NCBI RefSeq assembly: GCF_030913635.1
Contig: NZ_CP133188.1
Location: 62,001-126,000 of the forward strand
Direction: 5' to 3'
DNA from: Sedimentibacter sp. MB35-C1
GTDB taxonomy: Bacteria > Bacillota > Clostridia > Tissierellales > Sedimentibacteraceae
DNA length: 64,000 nucleotides
Below, in pieces: positions 16,936 through 28,700 of the stretch (positions within the stretch are counted from its first letter, which is position 1; every line of letters starts with the position of its first letter). Made by a program: the position numbers and the translations under genes. The notes under the pieces are model-generated. The model did no database searches, was not told where the DNA came from, and worked only from the letters and a program-made list of their open reading frames with translations.

Positions 16936-18576
16936 TTATTCTGAGAGGCATTTAATAAAAGTCTTATTTCTGCCGGCTTCTTTTGCTCTGTACAGCTGCT
17001 TGTCAGATTCTTCAAGCAGTTTTTCAAAAGAATTAATGTCTGAGGCTCTTCCCAGCACTCCGCCAACACTTATAGTCGTTATTTTTATTTCATCGTCAAA
17101 GATATAGTGCATCCCAAGTTTTTCAACTTCTTCTCTAATTAAATTTCCTAATTCTAAGGCTTGCTCACAATTTAAGCCTTTTGCAAAATAAACAAATTCT
17201 TCTCCGCCGTATCTTCCAAATATCTCTTTTTTAGCTTCCTTTATTTCATTAATGCACACGGCCACTTTCTTCAGGCATTCATCGCCCTTCGAATGCCCCC
17301 AGAAATCGTTATATCTCTTAAAATTATCTATATCAATCATTAACAATATCACTTCTTCGCTATTTTTCTTGCAGCTCTGCCACATGCTGCTGATATGTCT
17401 GCTTATCGCCCTTCTGTTCGGTATTCCCGAAAGCTCATCTTCATAAGCTTTTTTTTCTAATATTTCATTAGATTCTTTTGTTTTTTCTAGTTCAGCCCTT
17501 TGTTTTAATATTTCATTTTCAAGTCTTTTCTTTACATTCTCAAATTTGTCGTTATCCTTATAATGCCCAAGCTCTATTCTTAATATTTCGAGTTTATTGC
17601 CTAAATTAAGAGCACTGATTTCTTTTCCTATCCGATCATATTTTTTATAATATAAAAGAGCGGTCTTATAATTATTCTTCTTTTCATAAAGTTGAGAAAT
17701 TAATTTATACACATCACACAACTTTTTCTTTGCCCCAAGACTTTCTGCATAATTCAACGCTTTATCGTAGTAATACAAAGATTTATCTATATCCCTTTCC
17801 AGATTTAGTCCTGCAATACTTACCAGTACATCTATTGCGTAGTATTTATTGTCTAAATTATCTAATCTGCTCAAAGAGTATATAAAATACTCCTCAGCCA
17901 TAATGTGATTTCCAATATTAAAATAAACCTTACCCAGTTTATTTTCGACTTCTCCCAAGGTAACCATATCATTTTTATTTATAAGTATATCGTAACTTTT
18001 AGTAAAATACTTCAACGCATAATAATACTTTTCCTCTGCATAATATATCTCTCCTATGTTGCTGTAAATCGAAGCGGTGTTTAAAATATATTCTTTTTCA
18101 GAAGTAACCTCCAAAGCTTCAAAGTAATATTCCAGCGCTTTATTATATATTCCTGATTCCCGGTATACTTCACCAATATTATTTAAAACACAGCTGAATA
18201 AAAAATCATCCTTAATATTTGAGTAAAGTTCCTTTGTTCGTAAAAAATATTTTAAAGCATCCTCATACATTGAACTGTAAAAATAAGCAATACCAATTAT
18301 ATTCGATGCTTTTGCCTGACCTGAAATATCTTCTTCCTCTTCAAATATTTCCAATGCCTTCAGTGAACATTCAAGCATGTTATTTATTTTAGACTTTGCT
18401 CTGTATGCAAAAGCCATACTTGTTAAAGCATATCCTTCTTCAATTTTAAGGTTATGTTTTCTGGACATAGTATAAGCTTCAAAGCTTATTTCATATGATT
18501 TATCAGGATTAACTGCAGATAAGTGCTTTGCTTCTTTTAATTTTTTATAAATTTCATCTGTTATTGTTTTCTTCAT
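16936..18576 (-). CDS. TPR-repeat diguanylate cyclase (GGDEF)
   Basis: 546 residues. About residues 15-340 are tandem tetratricopeptide repeats with the usual spacing (for example NIGEVYRESGIYNKALEYYFEAL and NIGEIYYAEEKYYYALKYF). A coiled coil at about 350-385 leads into a GGDEF domain with DELSGIPNRR and the active-site motif RYGGEEF at about 455-461. No transmembrane segment is visible, so it is a soluble enzyme that makes cyclic di-GMP and is probably controlled by a protein or peptide bound by the TPRs. The position of the product-inhibition I-site (RxxD) reads AKKE, so this inhibition is probably absent. It is monocistronic with a shared terminator. Confidence 0.93.
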   Translation of the reverse strand: MKKTITDEIYKKLKEAKHLSAVNPDKSYEISFEAYTMSRKHNLKIEEGYALTSMAFAYRAKSKINNMLECSLKALEIFEEEEDISGQAKASNIIGIAYFYSSMYEDALKYFLRTKELYSNIKDDFLFSCVLNNIGEVYRESGIYNKALEYYFEALEVTSEKEYILNTASIYSNIGEIYYAEEKYYYALKYFTKSYDILINKNDMVTLGEVENKLGKVYFNIGNHIMAEEYFIYSLSRLDNLDNKYYAIDVLVSIAGLNLERDIDKSLYYYDKALNYAESLGAKKKLCDVYKLISQLYEKKNNYKTALLYYKKYDRIGKEISALNLGNKLEILRIELGHYKDNDKFENVKKRLENEILKQRAELEKTKESNEILEKKAYEDELSGIPNRRAISRHISSMWQSCKKNSEEVILLMIDIDNFKRYNDFWGHSKGDECLKKVAVCINEIKEAKKEIFGRYGGEEFVYFAKGLNCEQALELGNLIREEVEKLGMHYIFDDEIKITTISVGGVLGRASDINSFEKLLEESDKQLYRAKEAGRNKTFIKCLSE

Positions 18577-18771
18577 TTAAGTCCCCTAATGTTAAAAGTA
18601 CTCTAAATATTATACTGTAAATCGTTCATATTTTCCATAAATTAATATAAACTACCATTTACCTTTTTTCTCATGTGGCACAGTCATATTAATATTTCTA
18701 CGCCGGTTTCATGTCATTTAAATAAAAAAGAAATGCACCATAAAACAATCATTGCACACTCCTTTTTTATC

Positions 18772-19212
18772 TTATTTTTTTGGTTTTACCCTGATTTTTA
18801 TAAGTGTCTCAATATCACTTAACTGCTCAGCGCCCCTCACCTCTATCATAAGCCATCGGCCGCCGGCAGAAAATGCAGCTTTATTATATAAATTAGCAAC
18901 ATAATCTGTAATCATTCCTGCCTCTATAGCTGCTTTCGCCTCATCATCTTCTTTTACTCCTACTACAACCAGAGCAATAAAATAATCTTTCATAGGATAA
19001 AGCGTACATAGAGATTTTCCGCTCTTTTTATATTTTACATTCCATCCCGGTTGTAATGAGCATTTGCTGTATGACATTTGGCAGCTTACCTTATATGTAT
19101 CTTCAATAAATGAAATGAGTTCATTCCATATAGGTTTCGATTTACCTATATAGCATTTTATATCTTCCATAGAAGGCATACTGCTTATATCGAATAATTT
19201 ACTCCATTCCAT
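18772..19212 (-). CDS. DUF3788 family protein
   Basis: 146 residues from ATG 19212, which has AAGGA six nt upstream; an ATG at 19227 overlaps that site. The sequence follows the DUF3788 pattern: an N-terminal PIWNELISFIEDTY, a central GWNVKYKKSGKSLCTLYP and a C-terminal SAGGRWLMIEV. The fold is expected to be small alpha/beta and cytoplasmic; function is not known. It follows the B3/4 gene by 16 nt and very probably shares its transcript. Confidence 0.8.
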   Translation of the reverse strand: MEWSKLFDISSMPSMEDIKCYIGKSKPIWNELISFIEDTYKVSCQMSYSKCSLQPGWNVKYKKSGKSLCTLYPMKDYFIALVVVGVKEDDEAKAAIEAGMITDYVANLYNKAAFSAGGRWLMIEVRGAEQLSDIETLIKIRVKPKK

Positions 19213-19228
19213 AACAATTCCTTCCATT

Positions 19229-19945
19229 CTAAATTTCTAATTCTTTGTTCGATATATCCATGTATGTAATCTGGGCAGTTCCGCCCAAATACCTTGTCGT
19301 AAGCTCTGCAAGCGCCTCTGCCGCATTTCTCAAATCATCTTTTCTATCCGCATCAACCGATTCGATAATAAGAAACGCATTGCGTGTATCTTCAGTGAGC
19401 ATTGTACGTTGCCCGTCGCGCCAGTTCCAGCACCTGCAAACAACTCCTTCATCATCTTTATAAACAATTTCTCCGGGCAGGGCATTGCTGTATTCTTCAT
19501 CTCCGAGAGCCAAAAAAAGCTCTTCTCCGGTCGCCTTTGTCAAAAGCAAATCTCCCTTGAAAGTGTCAATGTCTTCTCCACCGCAGGGCAGTCCGTACTT
19601 CAGCGAAACAGAATTGTATATGTCTACAAGAGGATTAAGCGTACCCACTTCCGTTCCTTTATCAACCCGCTTAAGCAATGCTTCGATAGAGCAGCGCACT
19701 CCTTTTTTGGTTTTAAATTTTTGATATGCTTTCCTCCAAACAGAAATGGCTTTGTTTTCACTGAAGACCCCTTCTGTCAGATATTTTTTTGCCTCTTTAT
19801 TGCTATTTTCCAGCATTTCTATAATATCAGGCCTGACATCTTCGGCAGCTTCTTCGCTGTTGTTAATTCCCTTAGCCAAAACCACAGCAATTTCTACATC
19901 AGGAAATACTTCCCAAAATTCTTCTGCTATTATAAATTTACTCAT
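19229..19945 (-). CDS. B3/4 tRNA-editing-like domain protein
   Basis: 238 residues from ATG 19945 (MSKFIIAEEFWEVFPDVEIAVV), with AAGGAGAAACACAA upstream. It matches free-standing B3/4 proteins, which share the fold of the beta subunit editing domain of phenylalanyl-tRNA synthetase: VWRKAYQKFKTKKGVRCSIEALLKR, NPLVDIYNSVSLKYGLPCGGED and a C-terminal NWRDGQRTMLTEDT. Such proteins may hydrolyse mischarged tRNA, but most are uncharacterised. It is followed after 16 nt by a DUF3788 gene on the same strand. Confidence 0.85.
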   Translation of the reverse strand: MSKFIIAEEFWEVFPDVEIAVVLAKGINNSEEAAEDVRPDIIEMLENSNKEAKKYLTEGVFSENKAISVWRKAYQKFKTKKGVRCSIEALLKRVDKGTEVGTLNPLVDIYNSVSLKYGLPCGGEDIDTFKGDLLLTKATGEELFLALGDEEYSNALPGEIVYKDDEGVVCRCWNWRDGQRTMLTEDTRNAFLIIESVDADRKDDLRNAAEALAELTTRYLGGTAQITYMDISNKELEI

Positions 19946-20128
19946 TTGTGTTTCTCCTTTCACATAATTAACAATCTGTTATTACGTACTTCTTTATTAA
20001 CATCTACTTATTAATATACACTTATTACGTTAATATGGCAACGATTTTATCTATCATATATATACAATAATTACAAAATATATATTTATTGGGATAAAAA
20101 TATATTTTTAATATTTTTAAAATTATTA

Positions 20129-20157
20129 TTGACAAATGTACATCATCTGATTATTAT
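20129..20157 (+). promoter_or_regulatory. Promoter of the ilvB T-box leader
   Basis: TTGACA, 17-nt spacer, TATTAT, directly upstream of the T-box RNA. Confidence 0.8.
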
Positions 20158-20180
20158 AAGTAATAATTAAATAATCGGCT

Positions 20181-20398
20181 ATGAAAAAGAGAGTAGGTAT
20201 ATAAAGCTTTTTAGAGAGCAGAACCCCGTGCTGCAAGTTCTGCAAGCAATGTATATCGAAGGTAGCTTTTGAGCTTTTAACTTGAAATAGCAGTAGAGTT
20301 AAACGGATTCACCGTTACAGTATCAAGTGCCTATATGGAATTAAGGTGGTATCGCGGGTTTTTTCGTCCTTTGTTATGAAAACGCCTGCTTTTTTTAT
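20181..20398 (+). promoter_or_regulatory. T-box riboswitch, probable Ile specifier, upstream of ilvBN
   Basis: The conserved T-box sequence AAGGTGGTATCGCGG is at 20343-20357, followed by TTTTTTCGTCCTT that can pair with AAGG as the terminator, then a T-run before ilvB. Stem I shows the AGTA motif (GAGAGTAGG) on the 5' side and the AGAGAGC element. The specifier is read as ATC (Ile) at 20255-20257 because it is followed by GAAG and, 12 nt later, TGAGC; the Phe T-box in this window has exactly the same spacing. Uncharged tRNA-Ile would stabilise the antiterminator and switch on acetolactate synthase. Confidence 0.9.
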
Positions 20399-20443
20399 AC
20401 CTATATTTTTTATACCGAATTTATGACGAAAGGAAGTGTTTGC

Positions 20444-22096
20444 ATGAAAATTAAAGCAGCAGAAGCAATTGTAAAATGTTTTGAAATAGAAAACACAGAT
20501 GTTATTTTTGGATATCCGGGTGGCGCAGTCCTTCCGCTTTATGAAGCCCTGAGAAATTCAAATATAAAACATGTGCTAGTACGCCAGGAGCAGTCTGCGG
20601 CTCACATGGCAAGCGGATATGGACGAGCTTTGAACAAAACCGGCGTATGTATTGCAACATCAGGCCCCGGAGCAACTAATTTAATAACCGGCATAGCAAC
20701 AGCGTACATGGATTCTATACCTCTTGTAGTTATTACAGGGCAGGTCAGTTCAAACAGCATAGGCAGAGACATGTTTCAGGAAGCTGATATAATAGGGGCA
20801 ACTGAATCTTTTACAAAAAACAGCTACCTGGTGAAAGATGCAAATGAGCTCCCCAGAGTTATAAAAGAAGCCTTTTATATAGCATCTACAGGAAGGAAAG
20901 GTCCGGTACTCATTGATATTCCAAGGGATGTTCAGGAAAAAACAATAGATTTCATATATCCTCAAGAGATAAATATACGTGGATATAAACCTACATTTAT
21001 CGGTAATCCTAGGCAGGTCAAAAGAGCTGCGGATATGATAAATAAATCTCATAAACCTGTAATATGCATAGGTGGAGGCGTAAGGTCAGGAAACGCTATG
21101 GAGGAACTGGAATTATTCGTTGAAAAATGCAAAATACCTGTTGTTTGCTCCCTCATGGGAATCGATTCTTTTGATAATGACAGTCCGTATTTTGCCGGGC
21201 TCATAGGCTCACACGGATACCCTTTTGCAAACAAAATGATAAATGAATCTGATCTGCTTATTGTTATCGGAGCGCGTTTTGCTGACCGCACTACTTTTAT
21301 GATGGAAAAAAGCAACCACAGGCAAAATATAATACATATTGATATTGACCCTGCGGAAATAGGCAAAAATTTTGAAACACGAATTCCTGTAGTTGGAGAC
21401 GCAAAAGAAACTCTCAACAGCCTCCTGGAATACAGCTACAAATTAGATACCGCAGACTGGCTGAAGGATGTACAGACAAGGCGTAAAAATTATCTTAAAA
21501 AACTTTTTGCTAAAAAAGCATCTCTGAACCCAAAACTTCTTATAAACAAAATATCAAGTTTCATGGAAAATGGAAGCATATGGGTTGCAGATGTAGGGGT
21601 TAACCAAATATGGGCCGCGCACAGCTTTATAGCAGGCAAAAACAAAAAATTCCTAACTTCCGGAGGTTTGGGAACAATGGGATACAGTCTTCCCTCTTCA
21701 ATAGGTGCAAAGCTGGCAGCTCCCAGGAAAAAAGTTGTAGCTTCAATGGGAGACGGCGGATTTCAAATGCTTATGAGCGATCTTGCAACTGCAAAAGAAT
21801 ATAGTGCGGGCGTAAAATTTATTATATTTAACAACAAGAAGCTGGGGATGGTAAGAGAGCTGCAAAAAAACGCATACAACGAGAACTCTTTTTTTGGAAT
21901 TGACCTTGGCTTTAATCCAAATTTTATGAAACTAGCGGATGCTTATGGAATCAAAGGAATGAAAATAGCAGACGACAGCGAAGCAGATCATGCAATACAG
22001 GAAATATTTAAAGATAATGAACCATTTATTTTAGAATGTATAGTTGATCCTGACATACCTTCAGTTCCGCACATGGGAGGCGAAAACTATGAATAA
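20444..22096 (+). CDS. ilvB: Acetolactate synthase large subunit
   Basis: 550 residues from ATG 20444 (MKIKAAEAIVKCFEIENTDV), preceded by AAAGGAAG; the ATG at 20423 would place that site inside the gene. It carries the TPP enzyme features: GYPGGAVLPLYEAL, the catalytic Glu in RQEQSAAHMASGYGRA, a central FAD-binding-type domain, and the C-terminal TPP motif GDGGFQM followed by FNN. It condenses pyruvate with pyruvate or 2-ketobutyrate as the first common step of Val, Leu and Ile synthesis. It overlaps ilvN by 8 nt and is regulated by the T-box upstream. Confidence 0.96.
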   Translation: MKIKAAEAIVKCFEIENTDVIFGYPGGAVLPLYEALRNSNIKHVLVRQEQSAAHMASGYGRALNKTGVCIATSGPGATNLITGIATAYMDSIPLVVITGQVSSNSIGRDMFQEADIIGATESFTKNSYLVKDANELPRVIKEAFYIASTGRKGPVLIDIPRDVQEKTIDFIYPQEINIRGYKPTFIGNPRQVKRAADMINKSHKPVICIGGGVRSGNAMEELELFVEKCKIPVVCSLMGIDSFDNDSPYFAGLIGSHGYPFANKMINESDLLIVIGARFADRTTFMMEKSNHRQNIIHIDIDPAEIGKNFETRIPVVGDAKETLNSLLEYSYKLDTADWLKDVQTRRKNYLKKLFAKKASLNPKLLINKISSFMENGSIWVADVGVNQIWAAHSFIAGKNKKFLTSGGLGTMGYSLPSSIGAKLAAPRKKVVASMGDGGFQMLMSDLATAKEYSAGVKFIIFNNKKLGMVRELQKNAYNENSFFGIDLGFNPNFMKLADAYGIKGMKIADDSEADHAIQEIFKDNEPFILECIVDPDIPSVPHMGGENYE

Positions 22097-22568
22097 TGAA
22101 AAAGTTATTTTATCAATCCTCGTAGAAAACTATTCCGGAACTCTCAGTAAAGTAGCAGGTCTTTTCACCAGAAGAGGCTACAATATTGACAGCCTGAACG
22201 TAGCTGAAACTCAGGATTCCGGCATTTCAAGAATTACAGTTGCCGTTACCGGTGACAGCTATATTATAGAGCAAATCACAAAGCAGCTTCACAAGCTCAT
22301 AAATGTAATCAAAATAACCAATTTGTCAAAAGAGGATTCCGTACAAAGGGAACTGATGATGGTAAAAGTTAATTCAGGGACAAAGCGTGGGGAAATCATA
22401 CAGATTGTTGATATATTCAGAGCCAGCATAATTGATGTGAGCAAAAAAACAATGATTATATCAATATCCGGTGATGAGGAAAAGAACAATGCCTTCTTTG
22501 AACTGCTGAAGCCATATGGAATTCTTGAAATGACAAGGACGGGTCCCACAGCTTTAGAAAGAGGATAA
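22089..22568 (+). CDS. ilvN: Acetolactate synthase small (regulatory) subunit
   Basis: 159 residues from ATG 22089, which overlaps the end of ilvB (ATGAATAA) and has GGAGGC at a suitable distance. It has the N-terminal ACT domain (LSILVENYSGTLSKVAGLFTRRGYNIDSLNV) and the C-terminal ALS_ss domain ending with GPTALERG. The protein stimulates IlvB and carries the site for feedback inhibition by branched-chain amino acids. The operon here ends after ilvN; ilvC, ilvD and leu genes are not in the window. Confidence 0.95.
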   Translation: MNNEKVILSILVENYSGTLSKVAGLFTRRGYNIDSLNVAETQDSGISRITVAVTGDSYIIEQITKQLHKLINVIKITNLSKEDSVQRELMMVKVNSGTKRGEIIQIVDIFRASIIDVSKKTMIISISGDEEKNNAFFELLKPYGILEMTRTGPTALERG

Positions 22569-22622
22569 TTAGAATCCAAGCATTTTCTAACTGGTTAATT
22601 TTTTCTGCCTCCTGACATTAAA

Positions 22623-22685
22623 ATATGCTCCTCTTGCAATGTATAGTTTTTGTTATTAAAACCGTCCATTACATGAGGAGCATAT
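22623..22685. repeat. Long inverted repeat between ilvN and the surface-protein gene
   Basis: ATATGCTCCTC at 22623-22633 and GAGGAGCATAT at 22675-22685 are perfectly complementary, separated by 41 nt with partial further pairing (TGCAATG / CATTACA). It lies between convergent genes. No T-run follows, so it may terminate weakly in both directions or protect transcript ends. Confidence 0.6.
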
Positions 22686-22707
22686 CAAAGCTATCTCTTA
22701 TTTTTAG

Positions 22708-25700
22708 CTATTTATACAATGCCATGAATCTACGCAGCATTTCTGCCATTTCAGCTCTTGTTGTACCTTCCATCGGAGCAAGAAGCGCGTCCTCTCTTCC
22801 TTTTATTATGCCATTACCGACTGCCCATTGTATTGCAGATACAGCATATTCAGAAATTGCACTGCTGTCTGAATATTTAGATAAATCTGCGCTTATTCCT
22901 ATACTATATTTTTTATACATAGCATATCTGTAAAGCATGGATGCAAACTGCTCACGTGTTATTCCTTCATTCGGGCCGAACCTTATTTCATTTATACCGT
23001 TTACAATTTTGCTTTCATGAGCCCACGCCACTGCATCAGTATAATATTCCCCTTTTTCAATATCAATGAAAGAAGAATTGCCGACAGCAGGTTTACCTTC
23101 CATCCTGTAAAGTACCGTTGCAAGCATCCCTCTTGAAACTGGCATGCCGGGTCCAAACATGTTAGTCTCCGTACCTATCATCAGACCGTTTTCCACGACA
23201 AATTTAATTGCTTCATAATACCAGTCTGTTTCCATTACGTCTTTAAAAGGATTTATATATTCCACAGGATATTCCTGATCTTTATCTTTTGCTTTGTCCT
23301 GCGAACCGTTACCGCTGTCTTCACCTTCTCCGGAATTATCATTTGTATATACCGCATCAAAGGAGGCACCTTGTTGGCTAAAATCAAATGACGCTATATA
23401 TATGCTTTCACCTTCTATGGACAATTCTCCGGCACCTGAATCGTAAAGCTGTTTTGAAGCAATTATCTTTTCGTCCGCATCTTTTAATTTTACAATAATA
23501 TTTCCTCCTGATATTTTTTTAAAGGAATTATTTAATGCTTCAACATAAATGCGGGTATGGCCGTTCTCTGAGTTCATCATGCTTGTCAGAGAAACTTTTT
23601 CCGTATTTTTTTCTATCAGGCTTCTTATTGTAACATAATCATAATTGTTTGTTGCATCTGCATCCTCGATAATTTTTCCGTCTTCCTCCAGTACTGCATC
23701 AAAAAATATTCTTACACCTTCATCCGGTATTTCTCCGTCTTTCAATATGCCCATAAGCGAATCTTCATCTAGCATAATATTTTTTTTCAGCAATCCGCCG
23801 TTAATTATATCAAAGCTCTCTGAATCGGAGATTGTCAAGGAAGCAATAGGCATACGGCTAAAATCAGGTGTATCATATGCATTAAGCTTTATTACATGTC
23901 TTCCCTCGGTCAGCTCAGAAAATGTATCGTTATGCAGAAATACGCTTAATAAACGCTCTCTTTCAAATTCCTTTTCTATATCTATTCCATATATTTCTAC
24001 ATCTGGGACATCCATTTTAATGGTGCCCGATATTATGTCCGAAGTTGACGAGTATTCTGCTTTTATCGTATAGTCCGGATTTTCAATGGTCTCCGGAACT
24101 GAATAAATAAAATTGATATCCTTGTATTCGCCTGGCATAATATAATTGTACTCTCTGGATTCGTAAACATCTCCTCCAAGATTTATACTTATGCCTTCCA
24201 CCGGCTCTATTCCCCTGTTATAGAGCCTGAACATAATAGGCATTTTCGTACCGGGCAGAATCTCTTTATTAGAATAATATATTTCATTAACAGTCAATTT
24301 GTTACTATATGCAGCAGATGCATATGCCAGCTTGCTGCTTTCATTTTTAGTACCGTAATCTGTTATTTGAAGTGTGAAGTTTATTTTTCCGCTACTATCT
24401 ACATATGAATCGAAAAAATCAACTATGTTACTTTTATCAAGCTCCAAAAGTTTAACTTCAGGAGATATTGTTATGCTTCCTTCATCATCCTCAATGAATT
24501 TCCTTCCCCACAACGAATAATTATATTCTTCCGAATCAAAGTCAGGCTGCACCCATACAACAGATAAATCCTCTAACCTTTCGGCACCATCAGTAAATTT
24601 AAAGCTACTGTAATCTGCAGTATCGGAAGCTTCAATCTCACTTTCAAATTGCACGTATGCTCTTCCTTTTCCGTCAACAGAAGCCATTCTTATAGTACTT
24701 CGTTCTTCAGGCTCATCGGCATGTCTTGGATTCCATCCCACAATAAATCGTTCCTTACCATCGGGGAATATTGCGGATGTAATACGAGGACTTTCATCTC
24801 TGTGATCATTGTTTGTGATTCTGATATTATTTACAATATTTCCGGTCTCGTCAATTACAGCACAATAAATTTCAGTATTTTCTGTTTCTTTGATTTTAAC
24901 TTCATATGTAATTGCTGAGATGCCATCGGACAGCATCTTTGCACTAATGCCTACCACATTGTCAACACTTCCGTCAAAAAGACATTTTTCTTCACTCCAA
25001 TTACTTCCGTCAAATATGCGATACATAATATTATTTCTGCCGTCAAAATCTAGCGGATTGCTAATATCTCCGGCATACAGGCTTCTCCAAGCAACTATTG
25101 CGTTAACTCCGTTTGAAGCCACTGCAGGAGACATATCTGGTACAGAATTATTTGTGAGGCGAGTTGTAGTAAAACCAGAGCCGTCATATATTGCACCCAT
25201 AATTTCAGTTCCTGCCATCATTTCTTGAATATCTGAAGCTGAAGCCTCACTACCTTCACTATACACCTCGTCATTGATAACACGAGTCCATGCAGCTGCC
25301 GCTCCGTCCGCTGTCCCGTCAACATCCGCATCCGTATCCGCATAACCGGAACTATCTATCTCATCACCTTCTGGAAACAATCCTCCTGATTTTTTAGAAA
25401 AACACACTGACATATCTTTTATATCCTCACTATTCATATCAGATATATATACCATCAGCTCTCCGTCAGACGTAACAACAGGATTTGAATATGGGTAAGC
25501 ATTAGTCTGCATAGCTGTTATATCCTCTGCAGAAACCCCCCTTGCCATTGTATTTTGTACATTCCACTGTCTGTCATTTTTCAAATATCCTCTTCCTTCA
25601 AAAGTAGCACTTTCATCTTGGGATGGTGTTGACGCAAGTGAAGGCACATCACTGCTTCTAAAGAGCTTATTTAATCCTGCAGAAGAGTAGGAGGAATTGT

Positions 25701-28700
25701 ATATCCTGTTTATATTGTTATAATCATTGTATGTCCATGTCTTGTTTACTTCACCTATTTCAAAAGAACCGTCGATAGTAGCAATAATCAGCTTTATTTC
25801 ATATTCTATTCCAACTTCACCTTTAACGGTTATCCTTTGTCCGTTGCTGTTCTTTTTTTCACTATTCAGCCATAAATACCGCTGATCAAGCTCTGTCTTG
25901 CCATAAGGTCCGGCTTTTAGGCTTACAACATCATAATCCCTGCCTATACCGCCGAATCCTCTGATATAAATAGAAGGCTGAAGCTCAGTAATATATATTC
26001 TGTCTGATCTGTCTTCACTCAATATTGTCTTTAAACCTACCATGCCCTCTCCTCCGGCTAAAAACTCTGCCGTCACAGGAACTAATCCTATCCAAGTGTT
26101 ATAAACATGCTTATAATGATATGCTCCGCCTATATGAATGAATGACTTCAATATGACGATTTTCCATTCATGGTCATCAATATCGTAAATTATCTCACAG
26201 TCCAGGTATGCGCCGCCGCCGTACATTTTTTTGTTAGAGCCGTAACCTCCTTTGTATATCTCCATAAAAATTTTGCTGTCCCACATATGATTGTTCCAAA
26301 AATCGCTGTAAGCAGGCATATAGTTGTACTGAAGTGATGCTCCTTCATCTTTACTGTACACGCCTGACTTAACGTATTTGCTCAGATCTCCTACAGAAAT
26401 CTTTATGACTCCTCTTAATACAAGAGGATTATCCGTAGGCATGATTTCAAGTCTGGCAGTTTTGGATTCCGTAGAATATTCACTTAAAAAATCCAGGTTT
26501 ACCCCAATATATGAGCTTTTTCCGCCTGACCCAAGCAATGATGGTCCTTTAGTAGAATTGATAACTTCGCTGCTAATTTCCTTAAGTTCTCCTGCTTCCA
26601 GTGTATCCAGCCCGACAATGCCACTGAACTGATTTACCTTGTAGTTTGTGGGAAGGTTTATAATATCCAGCCCGCTTTTACTCTTTACGGTAATTTGCAT
26701 GCCGAGGATTCCTTCTTCACCCTTTTCCAAATTAGTAGCATACTGCTGCAAATCAAACTCGCTTTTTATTAATACAGTATCAGAAAATTCATGTGACTCA
26801 ACTTCGGTATTCGTTAAATACTTCTTACCGTTATCCGTTTTATCTTCAAATTTCACCTCATAGCTGCTGTCAAAATCTCCCTTGTACATAATTTCCGTAT
26901 TTAAGGAGATTTCCTTTAGCTCATCCTCTATTATTACATTATTGGGAACTACCTGTTCATTTCCTTCTATCACAACTCTTTGGCTTAATATATTAAATCC
27001 GTTTTCAATTCTTGAATCATAATTGTTTCTTAATAAAACAATGTCACCGAATATAACACCGTTATATTTATAAGAGTATGCTCTTTCGCTGCCTATCTTC
27101 ATAAATACAGGACTGCAAGAACCTTCGGGAATATTAATTTCGAATACATATTCTATCTTGTCATCTGGAGTAATCGGATCTGTTTCAATTTCGTTAATAA
27201 ATTCCGACGGATCTAAATTTAATGTACAAATGGAGTCAGGAGCATTTACAAGCTGTTCCTCTCTTCCGTCTTTTCCGTTAATTTTGGCATTGGGACAATA
27301 TATGCCATTCCTGTATACACCTCCCTTGATTAATATATCTCCGCTGTATCCGTCATCTTTATTATAATTTGAAACATACACATTAAACATAACTACACGC
27401 TCAGAACGATTAAACATAATATTGTTCTGTACGTAGAGGCCGTTATAATTTGATTCTTCCTGCTTTGCCTTAAGAACATCACCTCTAAGTATGTATTTGT
27501 CGTACAATTCGCTTTGCTCAGGACTAAACTCTACATCACCCTTAATTCCGCTTTCTTCATAAATAGCAATTCTTCCGCTGCTATCGGTATAAGCCGTTTT
27601 AAGGTATCCTTCCCCATTTCTGTAGGACACCTGACTTTTTTGCACAGGGTAAACTTGAAATAGGAATAATTTATCCCGAAGCTCATCAACAGTAACATCA
27701 ACTCTTGATTCCGTTCCAGTAAGAACATGTGTTGCTGTAACATATGATTCTCCTTCTGATATTCCTTCAAGCTGCAGCTTAGTATCAGGAGGCAGCGAAA
27801 CGCCATAGTCTACACTGTTAATCACACCTCCATTTTTGTATTTCAGCGATATTTTGCTTTCATCACCCACGGACCATACTATTTTATCTAGAATTTTACT
27901 CCACTTGCATTGGACATAGTTCAGATTTATATCATAATTTAATAATATATTCCTGTTAAGGTCCAGTATTTCTTCACTTGTCATATTAGAAAACTCTTCC
28001 GCACTAATGAAAAAGCTTTCTCTGTTTTTTCCATCAATAGCTATTTTAAAAGCTTCTGAATTATAAACATACAGAATATATGAATCATAGGAGCTGCTTT
28101 CGTCGAGCTCATTTCTTGCCTTAAGCGATACGGTATAGGTATCATATAGCCTCGCACTGTCAACAGCTCTTATGCTTATATTTAACTCTTTCCCGGAATC
28201 ATCAGCATTATCCGTATAAAATACTGGAGTCATTTCATCGTTTCTCGTTACAGAAAGATAAGCTTCTGTTGAAGGGTTTTTATTTTCAATATCAAATTTT
28301 ATACTTAAATTTTGATCGTCCGTAACATAAAAATTATCCGGCTTGCTTAAAACTGCTCTTGCAGGGAGACTTTTCACGCGAATGTTAGCTGCAGCTGAGA
28401 ACAATATGCCTGTTTTCAAATCCCTTGCTGATATTTCAAGTATGTAGCTGTACTTATCCCTTGAGGATATTTCTGAAAGATACTGCTTATCCACGGTATA
28501 GCAAAAAACAGATTCAGCATCAGTCAAGCTCGAAATATTGTGAAATACATGATTTCCCTTGCTAAGCTCATCTCCGTCATACACTGCCTCGTACAGATCA
28601 TAAAAATATTCAGTTGCCGTTTCTGTTTCACCAAGTTCATCGTTCCTTGACATTATGTTGGTAGAATAATAAATCCTTACATCATTCCCTTTTATCGCTT

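Noticed and set aside
19409-20014. 201-codon plus-strand frame opposite the B3/4 gene
   Set aside because: Antisense shadow; the minus-strand frame matches a known family and has an exact ribosome site.
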